Source: Gammaproteobacteria bacterium (GTDB lineage Bacteria; Pseudomonadota; Gammaproteobacteria; J044). From it: a stretch of 10,151 bases of DNA. Under the pieces are notes generated by a model. The model was not told the origin of the DNA and ran no database searches. It saw only the letters and a list, made by a program, of their open reading frames with translations. Both the position numbers and the translations under genes were made by a program. Positions 1 through 5,454 of the stretch are shown piece by piece. The stretch spans positions 4,259-14,409 of the forward strand of contig JALWNJ010000243.1 of NCBI GenBank assembly GCA_026995955.1, in the 5' to 3' direction. The stretch's first letter is position 1. Every line of letters starts with the position of its first letter.

Positions 1-1166
1 GTGTCCAGGGGCAGCCCTTCTCGGCCATGCTGCGCAGCGACTGGACGCCGAGCGTGGACCGGGAGTCCATGGCCGAGGTGCATTTCACGCAGGACAGCAG
101 CATCGTCGATCTGATGCAGGATATGGTCTACCGGGAGCACTGGCAGTGCGACCCCGCAGCGGCGCCGGGCTCCGGCAACGATTGTGGCCGCGAAGTCCTG
201 CGCATCGACTACAGCGGTCTGACCACGCCGGCGCCCGTGAACGGAATCATCGACTACGAGACCCACATCCAGCCCCTGTGGGAGAAAGTCCGTCCTGACC
301 TGCTGGGCCAGGGGCAGGATGGAAGCTGCGTGGACTGTCACGACAGCAATCAGGCGGCTGCCGGGCTGGATCTGCGCAATACCCTGTATGGCAATGGCCG
401 CATGGTGTCGTATCAGGAGCTGCTGCTGGGCGATCCGGTACTCGATCCCGTGACCGGCCAGCCGCAGATTCGCGAGCGAGACGGCGAGCTGGAGGTAGTG
501 CGCGAACCGGCGCTGGTGGAGGTCGGGTCCTCGGCACAGAGTGCCCGTACCACCCGCCTGATGGCCAAACTCTACGAGCAGCCATTGCGCAGTGATTACG
601 ATCCGTCCACGGCCAGCGTGAATCATGCCGGCATGCTCAATCCGTCGGAATTGCGTCTGCTGGCAGAATGGATCGATCTAGGGGCCCAGTACCGCAACGA
701 CCCCTACGAAGGGGATCTCGATGGGGACGGGGTGCTGGAGCTTTCCGAGGTGTGGGGCGGAACCCAGGGCCTGGACGAAGCCGTCTTTGCCTCCAGTGTC
801 CATCCTGTCCTGATGCAGCGCTGTGCAGCTTGCCACAATGCTGTCGGCAGCACGCCGCAGGGCTTTGCCGATCTGGGCAACATCGCCGGAATCGGCAATA
901 ACTTCGTGCTTACCGGAAGTGTCGAAGGCGACTACAACATTACCGTAGGCATGGTACACGATGTCTGCAGTCGCGCAGCGAACGAACTGCTGGCGCGACC
1001 CGTCTCGACCGAGACGGATGCGCCGCCGCATCCGCGAATCGATCGCAACGATCCTCCCACACCTTCGGATCCTTCCGACGACAGCCCGGTTCTGACACCG
1101 GCTGAAGCCGATTACCAGACAATCCTGAACTGGATCGATGCGGCAGCCGTGGCCAATGGGTGTTGA
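1..1166 (+). CDS. HzsA-related diheme c-type cytochrome, 5'-truncated
   Basis: This is the C-terminal part of a larger exported cytochrome. The reading frame is open from base 3, the first ATG (27) has no convincing ribosome site, and the visible N-terminus lacks a signal peptide, so the real start lies upstream of the window. Two CXXCH haem c motifs are seen: CVDCH at 327-341 and CAACH at 822-836. Each is followed by a cytochrome-like helix ending, EWIDLGAQY near 667-693 and NWIDAAA near 1128-1148. Between them, 714-749 encodes DLDGDGVLELSE, which fits a calcium-binding EF-hand loop. The text around the first haem (paired GDPVLDPVTG and REPALVEVG, then MLNPSELRLLAEW) resembles proteins databases call HzsA-related, after the hydrazine synthase alpha subunit. 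That is resemblance only; hydrazine chemistry is not implied. The likely role is electron transfer in the periplasm or at the cell surface. The stop codon lies in the ribosome site of the next gene. The diheme call is firm, the family name less so. Confidence 0.82.
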   Translation, partial: VQGQPFSAMLRSDWTPSVDRESMAEVHFTQDSSIVDLMQDMVYREHWQCDPAAAPGSGNDCGREVLRIDYSGLTTPAPVNGIIDYETHIQPLWEKVRPDLLGQGQDGSCVDCHDSNQAAAGLDLRNTLYGNGRMVSYQELLLGDPVLDPVTGQPQIRERDGELEVVREPALVEVGSSAQSARTTRLMAKLYEQPLRSDYDPSTASVNHAGMLNPSELRLLAEWIDLGAQYRNDPYEGDLDGDGVLELSEVWGGTQGLDEAVFASSVHPVLMQRCAACHNAVGSTPQGFADLGNIAGIGNNFVLTGSVEGDYNITVGMVHDVCSRAANELLARPVSTETDAPPHPRIDRNDPPTPSDPSDDSPVLTPAEADYQTILNWIDAAAVANGC

Positions 1167-1172
1167 GGGAGG
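1165..1172 (+). promoter_or_regulatory. Shine-Dalgarno GAGGGAGG deciding the cytochrome lipoprotein start
   Basis: GAGGGAGG lies 11 bases before the ATG at 1184 and overlaps the stop codon of the upstream gene (TGA, 1164-1166). It lies downstream of the alternative GTG at 1160, so it cannot serve that start. Starting at 1184 also gives a normal short lipoprotein signal peptide. Confidence 0.6.
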
Positions 1173-1183
1173 CGGTCTGGCGA

Positions 1184-1705
1184 ATGCGTGATTCCTCCCG
1201 TCGCCGGCTTGGGGTCGGCCCGCTGCTTTTGCCCGTGCTCGCCGTGCTGGTCGCCTGCAAGGAGGTAGTCCAGTCACCGCTGACGGAAAGCGGTCAGGCC
1301 CTGTGCCTGTCCGACTATGCCACCTGCATCGATCCCATCCTGCAGGGCAACATCCAGGGCGCAACCTGCGCCGCGAGCAGCTGTCATGCCACGGGCGGCA
1401 ACGGTGGGGGATTCAAGCTCAATGTCGGGGCCGCGCCGGGCAGCCCGGAGATGCTGGCCAACTATTATTCCGCCAAGGGATTTGCCAATCTCAACGACCC
1501 GGATCAGAGCAAACTGTTGCTGGAGCCGTTGCAGGGCAGCTTTGGTATCACCGGAAGCCACGGCGGGGGGACCATCTTCCGTTCCACGACGGATCCGTGT
1601 TTCCAGACCATTCGCAGCTGGATCGCAAACCGGGTCGATGATCCGGCCAGCCCGGGATGTGGCAGTTGTACACCGGTTGCGGATCTTTCCGTCTGCGGCC
1701 GCTGA
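1184..1705 (+). CDS. Probable outer-membrane lipoprotein cytochrome with CX4CH motif
   Basis: 173 residues from the ATG at 1184; a GTG at 1160 would add eight residues but is not served by the ribosome site. The N-terminus has an arginine-rich n-region, a hydrophobic core and the lipobox LVAC, with the lipidated Cys at residue 25. The +2 residue is Lys, so by the usual sorting rule the protein goes to the outer membrane. Residues 62-68 read CAASSCH (1367-1387), a CX4CH spacing known to bind haem c in some tetrahaem cytochromes c3, in place of the usual CXXCH. The flanking text (CIDPILQGN before, HATGGNGGGFKL after, then SWI near the C-terminus) looks like a cytochrome c domain. Several further cysteines, including GCGSC near the C-terminus, may form disulfides. 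It probably partners the upstream diheme cytochrome. Haem attachment is inferred; a disulfide-bonded, haem-free fold is the alternative. Confidence 0.72.
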   Translation: MRDSSRRRLGVGPLLLPVLAVLVACKEVVQSPLTESGQALCLSDYATCIDPILQGNIQGATCAASSCHATGGNGGGFKLNVGAAPGSPEMLANYYSAKGFANLNDPDQSKLLLEPLQGSFGITGSHGGGTIFRSTTDPCFQTIRSWIANRVDDPASPGCGSCTPVADLSVCGR

Positions 1706-1714
1706 GGGGCAGGG

Positions 1715-2461
1715 ATGCGCTATCCGGCGTCAATGCTTTTGCTGGTGCTGTGGCTGTCGATGGCTGGCGTCCTGCTGGCCGGCGAGAAGCCGGTGCTGAG
1801 GTTGCAGGTGATGGATCCTTACCTCGACCTGCACACCGGGCCGGGGCGTGGCTACCCCGCATTCCGGATCGCCGAGCGGGGCGAGTGGATTACGGTGCTC
1901 AAACGCCGTACCGACTGGTTCAGGGTGCGACTGGACGATGGCACGGAAGGCTGGGTTCCCCGCGCCATGCTGGAGAGGACGCTGACCGCCGAGGGCAAGC
2001 GGCGAAGCTTCCGTGATGTGCTGCTCGACGACTATCTCAACGAGCGTTTTCTGGTCGGTCTGCAAGGCGGCCGGTACGATGCCGATGCCGAGGTCTCGGT
2101 GCTGCTGGGTTGGCGCAGCAGCAGGAACCTTCGCCTCGAAGTCGCCTATCGGCATGTGTCCGGCACACTGTCGAGCACGCGCATTGCAGAGGCCGGCATC
2201 GTTTCGCTTCCGTTCGTGGACTGGCGGCTGCGCCCCAGCTTCTCGCTCATGGTCGGGCAGTTCGAAAACCGTCCTTCTCCCACACTGATCAATGCCAGGC
2301 CCGTGGATGCCGTGGTGGCCAGCTACGGCTTTGGAGGGGAGTACTATCTGACGCGCCGATTCGTGGTGCGCGCCGACTGGCGCCGCTACACGGCGCTGAC
2401 CAGTGTCGAGGAAAATCGCCACTACGATAGCTGGCTTCTTGGTGTCATGGCCTTTTTCTGA
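1715..2461 (+). CDS. Exported SH3b domain fused to a C-terminal outer-membrane barrel
   Basis: 248 residues. Residues 1-22 form a signal peptide ending VLLA. Residues about 30-86 are a bacterial SH3 (SH3b) domain, with the typical LDLHTGPGRGYPAF opening and a WFRVRLDDGTEGWVP ending. Such domains commonly bind peptidoglycan or peptide ligands. From about residue 110 to the end the chain alternates polar and hydrophobic residues in short strands (FLVGLQGG, LRLEVAYRHVSG, ASYGFGGEYYL, RFVVRADWRRY) and ends in AFF, the aromatic C-terminus expected of Bam-inserted barrels. The barrel part is short, about 140 residues, enough for roughly eight strands. The layout suggests a barrel in the outer membrane carrying a periplasmic SH3b module that could touch the cell wall. 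The ATG at 1715 follows GAGGGG, which overlaps the upstream stop codon. Ten bases separate it from the next barrel gene, so the two may form a pair, as GltA and GltB do in Myxococcus; that parallel is inference. Confidence 0.82.
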   Translation: MRYPASMLLLVLWLSMAGVLLAGEKPVLRLQVMDPYLDLHTGPGRGYPAFRIAERGEWITVLKRRTDWFRVRLDDGTEGWVPRAMLERTLTAEGKRRSFRDVLLDDYLNERFLVGLQGGRYDADAEVSVLLGWRSSRNLRLEVAYRHVSGTLSSTRIAEAGIVSLPFVDWRLRPSFSLMVGQFENRPSPTLINARPVDAVVASYGFGGEYYLTRRFVVRADWRRYTALTSVEENRHYDSWLLGVMAFF

Positions 2462-2472
2462 GGGAACTCCGG

Positions 2473-3123
2473 ATGAAACGAACACTGCTGCGGCCGCTGA
2501 CCCTGTTCCTCCTGATGTCGTGGGCATTCTCTGCCCAATGCCAGGACGGGCTGCCCGAAGCACGGGATGAACCGGCCATCGAGCCGGCACTCGATCGGCC
2601 GGAGATCGTGATACCGCGCATCGATACCGAAGACTTCGAAATCGGGCTCTATGGGGGCGTGCTCAGTATCGAGGACTTCGGTGCGCATCCGGTAACCGGC
2701 GTGCGCGCGGCCTTTCATGTCACGGAGGATCTCTTTGTCGAGGGCAGCTATGGACGCAGCAGTTTCGACGATGCGGCCTTTCGACGGCTGGGGCTGCCGC
2801 TGTTTCCGTCCGATCAGCCCACCCAGGACTACCTCTACTACGCGGTCGATGTCGGCTACAACCTGTTTCCGGGCGAGGCCTTTCTCGGCAGTGGGCGGGC
2901 CTGGACCAGCGCCGTGTTCGTCGTGGGTGGTGCCGGCAATACCCGCTATGCCGGCGAGGACAAGTTCACCGTCAATTTCGGGTTCGGTCTCCGCATGCTG
3001 CCTACCGACTGGCTGGCCCTGCGCATCGATGCGCGTGACTACCTGTTCGAATCCGATTTGCTGGGCGTCAACAAGAGAACCCACAACCTGGAGCTGGGCC
3101 TGGGGCTTGGCGTCTTTTTCTGA
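2473..3123 (+). CDS. Outer membrane beta-barrel domain protein (TIGR04565-like)
   Basis: 216 residues with an N-terminal signal peptide of about 21-23 residues ending near AFSAQC; the Cys is not in a good lipobox. A low-complexity acidic and proline-rich linker follows to residue 50. The rest is barrel. Recognisable blocks are FEIGLYGGVLSIEDFG (55-70), FHVTEDLFVEGSYG (81-94), YYAVDVGYNLFPGEAFLG (122-139), GGAGNTRYAGEDKFTVNFG (152-170), LALRIDARDYLFESDLLG (181-198) and THNLELGLGLGVFF (203-216), with a terminal Phe. From memory this order matches the family NCBI names OMP_myx_plus (TIGR04565), found mainly in myxobacteria and some gammaproteobacteria, often beside TPR proteins. It probably forms the outer-membrane part of a trans-envelope complex. 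The start at 2473 follows GAGGGAA, which overlaps the upstream stop codon. Family assignment is fairly sure; molecular function is not known. Confidence 0.87.
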   Translation: MKRTLLRPLTLFLLMSWAFSAQCQDGLPEARDEPAIEPALDRPEIVIPRIDTEDFEIGLYGGVLSIEDFGAHPVTGVRAAFHVTEDLFVEGSYGRSSFDDAAFRRLGLPLFPSDQPTQDYLYYAVDVGYNLFPGEAFLGSGRAWTSAVFVVGGAGNTRYAGEDKFTVNFGFGLRMLPTDWLALRIDARDYLFESDLLGVNKRTHNLELGLGLGVFF

Positions 3124-3129
3124 GGAGAG
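3122..3129 (+). promoter_or_regulatory. Shine-Dalgarno GAGGAGAG fixing the TlpA-like start
   Basis: GAGGAGAG begins within the TGA stop of the barrel gene (3121-3123) and lies 10 bases before the ATG at 3140. It selects this start over far-upstream in-frame starts inside the barrel gene, and the resulting N-terminus is a signal peptide. Confidence 0.6.
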
Positions 3130-3139
3130 CGCACGAACA

Positions 3140-3619
3140 ATGAAACTGCACATGCGAATGATGTTCATGCTGGCTCTGCTGCTGTCGGCTGCCCCGCTCC
3201 TGGCCGAGCCGGCACCGGATTTCGTGCTGCCCTCCGATGAGGGCAATGTCCGCCTCTCCGAGCTGCGCGGCAAGGTGGTGATGCTCAATTTCTGGGCTAC
3301 TTGGTGTGGCCCCTGCCGGCATGAAATGCCGCCGCTTCAGGCGCTTCAGGAACGGCATGCCTCACAGGGCTTCGTCCTGCTGGGGATCAATGTCGATCGT
3401 CGATTCGACAAGGCTCGGGCAATGGCCGCGCGGCTCGGTGTGCGCTATCCGCTCCTGCACGACGGCGGCAAGAAGGTCAGTGGTCTGTATGGGGTGGACA
3501 ACATGCCCTATACCGTGCTCATTGACCGGGACGGGAACATACGCTATCGCCATCGCGGCTATGTCCCCGGGGTTATCGACACCTATGAGCGCGAGGTCAG
3601 GGGGCTGCTGGTCGAATGA
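3140..3619 (+). CDS. Periplasmic TlpA-like thioredoxin-fold oxidoreductase
   Basis: 159 residues. The open frame runs upstream into the barrel gene, but the ATG at 3140 has a good ribosome site and yields a clean signal peptide (residues 1-22, ending PLLA), so the longer version is rejected. There is no lipobox or second membrane segment, so the mature protein should be soluble in the periplasm. The domain follows the AhpC/TSA-Redoxin-TlpA pattern: APDFVLP (25-31), KVVMLNFWATWCGPC (45-59) with active-site Cys56 and Cys59 (3305-3316), the NVD segment (84-86), and the cis-proline loop NMPYT (121-125) before VLIDRDG. The role is thiol-disulfide exchange, probably reducing, as in cytochrome c maturation or rescue of exported cysteines. 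Its likely clients are local: the c-type cytochromes upstream and the Cys-ending DUF4266 protein, whose gene overlaps its last four bases (ATGA). TlpA/DUF4266/DUF3570 neighbours recur in other proteobacteria. The client assignment is inference. Confidence 0.93.
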   Translation: MKLHMRMMFMLALLLSAAPLLAEPAPDFVLPSDEGNVRLSELRGKVVMLNFWATWCGPCRHEMPPLQALQERHASQGFVLLGINVDRRFDKARAMAARLGVRYPLLHDGGKKVSGLYGVDNMPYTVLIDRDGNIRYRHRGYVPGVIDTYEREVRGLLVE

Positions 3620-3834
3620 GGCGATTGTCGATTCTGCTCGTGCTGTTGCTGGCCGGCTGCTCGGGGTGGCCCAGGCCCTGGGTGGCGCCCTACGAGCGCG
3701 AACTGCTGGCCGATCCGGTCATGGACCCCGCCAGGGACCCCCTGGTTGCGGGCTTCCGCAGTCATGTCGAGGAGGTGCGTGAGGGCGCCCAGGGTGCGGG
3801 CATGACCGAGGGAGGGGGGTGTGGCTGCAACTGA
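3616..3834 (+). CDS. DUF4266 mini-lipoprotein ending in GGGCGCN
   Basis: 72 residues. The signal peptide ends in the lipobox LAGC, with the lipidated Cys at residue 15; Ser at +2 predicts outer-membrane placement. The mature part is only 58 residues and shows the marks of DUF4266: VAPYERELLADPVMDP (23-38), DPLVAGFRSHVEEVREGA (41-58), and a glycine-rich tail closing with GGGCGCN (66-72). The start ATG overlaps the TGA of the thioredoxin gene as ATGA, which suggests translational coupling. The last 14 bases overlap the start of the DUF3570 gene. No function is established for the family that I know of. The closing Cys-Gly-Cys could bind a metal, form a disulfide handled by the adjacent TlpA-like protein, or be a site of modification; these are inferences. 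The family call is secure despite the short length. Confidence 0.93.
   Translation: MRRLSILLVLLLAGCSGWPRPWVAPYERELLADPVMDPARDPLVAGFRSHVEEVREGAQGAGMTEGGGCGCN
3808..3815 (+). promoter_or_regulatory. Shine-Dalgarno GAGGGAGG supporting a GTG start
   Basis: GAGGGAGG ends five bases before the GTG at 3821 and lies wholly within the DUF4266 coding sequence. It favours GTG 3821 over later in-frame GTG 3845 or TTG 3848. It is the same octamer as at 1165-1172. Confidence 0.5.
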
Positions 3835-4942
3835 TTGCAGATCGGTGTTGCTCCGGCATGGGCTGCTGCCAGTACTCCTCGCCGTGTTGCCGCTGCGCGC
3901 GGCCGTGCTCCCGGAAGACCGTATCGATGCGGCCTTGCATTCCTATGATGGGGGTGGCGTCGAGGTCAAGGGGCCGGCCCTGCTGCTGCGCAAGACCGTT
4001 GCCGATCGCGTCAGCATCGAGGGCGGCTATTACAGCGATCTGGTGAGTGCCGCCTCGCCCGATGTGCTGGCCACGGCCAGCCCCTTCACGGACCGGCGCG
4101 ACGAATGGCGTGTCTCTGCCCGCTATCTGCATGGCGACAGCATCCTGCATCTCGGCTATACCCGCAGCACCGAAAACGACTACGATGCCCGCACCTGGAA
4201 TTTCGGTGTCAGCCATGAGTTCTTCGGCGGCATGTCGACCCTGAGCCTCGATTACACCCGTGGCGCCAATGTGGTGCGTCGTTCCGACAACGACTTCCGG
4301 GCTACCAACGACCGCTCCGCCTATCGTCTGGGGCTGGCACAGGTACTCTCGCCCTCCACCCTGCTGTCGATCTCCTACGAGGGCATTCTCGATGAAGGGT
4401 ATCTCTCGAACCCCTATCGGTCGGTACGGATTCTCGGCATCTTTGCCGGGCCGGAACGCTATCCCGGGACACGGACCAGCAATGCGATCGCCCTGCGCCT
4501 GCAGCAGTACTTCGATGTTCTTGGCGGAGGAGCGCTGAGCGCCGGCTATCGTCATTTCAGCGATACCTGGCAGATCAGCGCCGGTGACTGGGAGCTGGGC
4601 TGGCGCCAGCACCTGTACGACCGCTGGATGCTGGGCCTGAACTACCGGCAATACGGCCAGACGGCCGCAGTGTTTTACAGCGACGACTTCGATCGCGAAT
4701 ACACCTACATGGCGCGGGACAAGGAACTCAGCACCTTCAGCAGTCGCCGGCTGGGGCTGACCGTGAGCTACGATCTCTACCGGCGTCTGGCACTTGGGCT
4801 GGAGAACGGCCGCGTGGTGCTGGCTGCCGACTGGATACGATACGACTACGCGGATTATACCGACGCCTCGAAACCCGGTAACGACGAGCCCTACGGTTTC
4901 GATGCCTGGCTGTTGCAGCTCAACTTTACTTCCGGATTCTGA
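3821..4942 (+). CDS. DUF3570 outer-membrane beta-barrel protein
   Basis: 373 residues from a GTG start; a signal peptide of roughly 28 residues ends near LPLRAA. The mature N-terminus, VLPEDRIDAALHSYDGGGVEV, is a recognisable DUF3570 opening. The family's barrel text follows: YYSDLVSAASPDVLATASPF (43-92 region), YLHGDSILHLGYTRSTENDY, FFGGMSTLSLDYTRG, DEGYLSNPYRSVRIL, YPGTRTSNAIALR, YRHFSDTWQI, and ARDKELSTFSS near the C-terminus. Repeated alternating strands and the terminal LNFTSGF support an outer-membrane barrel. At 373 residues it is close to the length I expect for the family. Its position directly after DUF4266 and the TlpA-like protein is the recurrent arrangement. The flavin transferase gene (ApbE-type) that often accompanies this trio elsewhere is not in the window. 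The molecular role is unknown; a surface pore or a scaffold for the lipoprotein and cytochromes are guesses. Confidence 0.92.
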   Translation: MAATDCRSVLLRHGLLPVLLAVLPLRAAVLPEDRIDAALHSYDGGGVEVKGPALLLRKTVADRVSIEGGYYSDLVSAASPDVLATASPFTDRRDEWRVSARYLHGDSILHLGYTRSTENDYDARTWNFGVSHEFFGGMSTLSLDYTRGANVVRRSDNDFRATNDRSAYRLGLAQVLSPSTLLSISYEGILDEGYLSNPYRSVRILGIFAGPERYPGTRTSNAIALRLQQYFDVLGGGALSAGYRHFSDTWQISAGDWELGWRQHLYDRWMLGLNYRQYGQTAAVFYSDDFDREYTYMARDKELSTFSSRRLGLTVSYDLYRRLALGLENGRVVLAADWIRYDYADYTDASKPGNDEPYGFDAWLLQLNFTSGF

Positions 4943-4944
4943 TC

Positions 4945-5454
4945 ATGAAGACCTTCATTTTCTGCCTGTTGTCGTTTGTGGCCGTCTCCGTTCAGGCGGA
5001 GGACGAGCTGCGGACACTGGATGAGCGTACCCAGGCCCTCAAGGGCGAGGTCCAGGCCCTGGGGCGCGAGCTGTTCCAGCTGGAGGAGGAGTTGCTGCAC
5101 CCCTCCAGTACCCAGGTGTCCGTTTTCCTGTCGATGGATGTGGGCACGCTGTTCCGCCTCGACAGTGTCAGCCTGAAGATCGACGGCAAGCCGGTGACGC
5201 ATTACCTCTATACCCGTCGCGAGCTGGACGCGCTGCGGCGGGGTGGCGTCCAGCGCCTGTACACCGGCAACCTGAAGCAGGGCGAGCACGAACTGGTGGC
5301 GGTCATGGTCGGCAAGGGGCCGCACGACCGGGACTACCGGCGAGCCGCGAGCCTGAAATTCAGCAAATCGGTTGGGCCGCGTTATCTGGAGCTGCGCATC
5401 GTCGACAGCGAGTCGCGCCTGCAGCCGGAGTTTTCGCTGCGTGAGTGGGAGTGA
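4945..5454 (+). CDS. Unrecognised exported protein with coiled coil and beta-rich domain
   Basis: 169 residues. Residues 1-18 form a signal peptide (cleavage after VQA). Residues about 19-51 are a charged amphipathic helix with heptad-like spacing (LRTLDERTQALKGEV, LGRELFQLEEELL), probably a short coiled coil. From residue 56 the chain is beta-rich (STQVSVFLSMDVG, LDSVSLKIDGKPV, GEHELVAVMVGKG, YLELRIVD), suggesting an immunoglobulin- or PEGA-like sandwich. The pattern of a carried ligand arm (VTHYLYTRRELDALRRG, 84-100) between strands stands out. I do not recognise a named family. There is no DNA-binding domain and a signal peptide is present, so a regulator role is unlikely. The ATG is two bases after the DUF3570 stop with only a weak ribosome site, and its stop overlaps the next ATG (ATG at 5454), so translation is probably coupled. 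By position it is likely a periplasmic component of the same envelope complex. Confidence 0.8.
   Translation: MKTFIFCLLSFVAVSVQAEDELRTLDERTQALKGEVQALGRELFQLEEELLHPSSTQVSVFLSMDVGTLFRLDSVSLKIDGKPVTHYLYTRRELDALRRGGVQRLYTGNLKQGEHELVAVMVGKGPHDRDYRRAASLKFSKSVGPRYLELRIVDSESRLQPEFSLREWE

Noticed and set aside
1..1166. True hydrazine synthase and an anammox origin
   Set aside because: Only general HzsA-related text is seen. No other anammox genes are present and the neighbours are proteobacterial envelope families.
2717..3139. N-terminal extension of the thioredoxin gene into the barrel gene
   Set aside because: The extension is out-of-frame barrel sequence. The ATG at 3140 has a ribosome site and a proper signal peptide.
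4945..5454. Transcription regulator
   Set aside because: It has a signal peptide, a short coiled coil and a beta-rich body, and no helix-turn-helix is visible.
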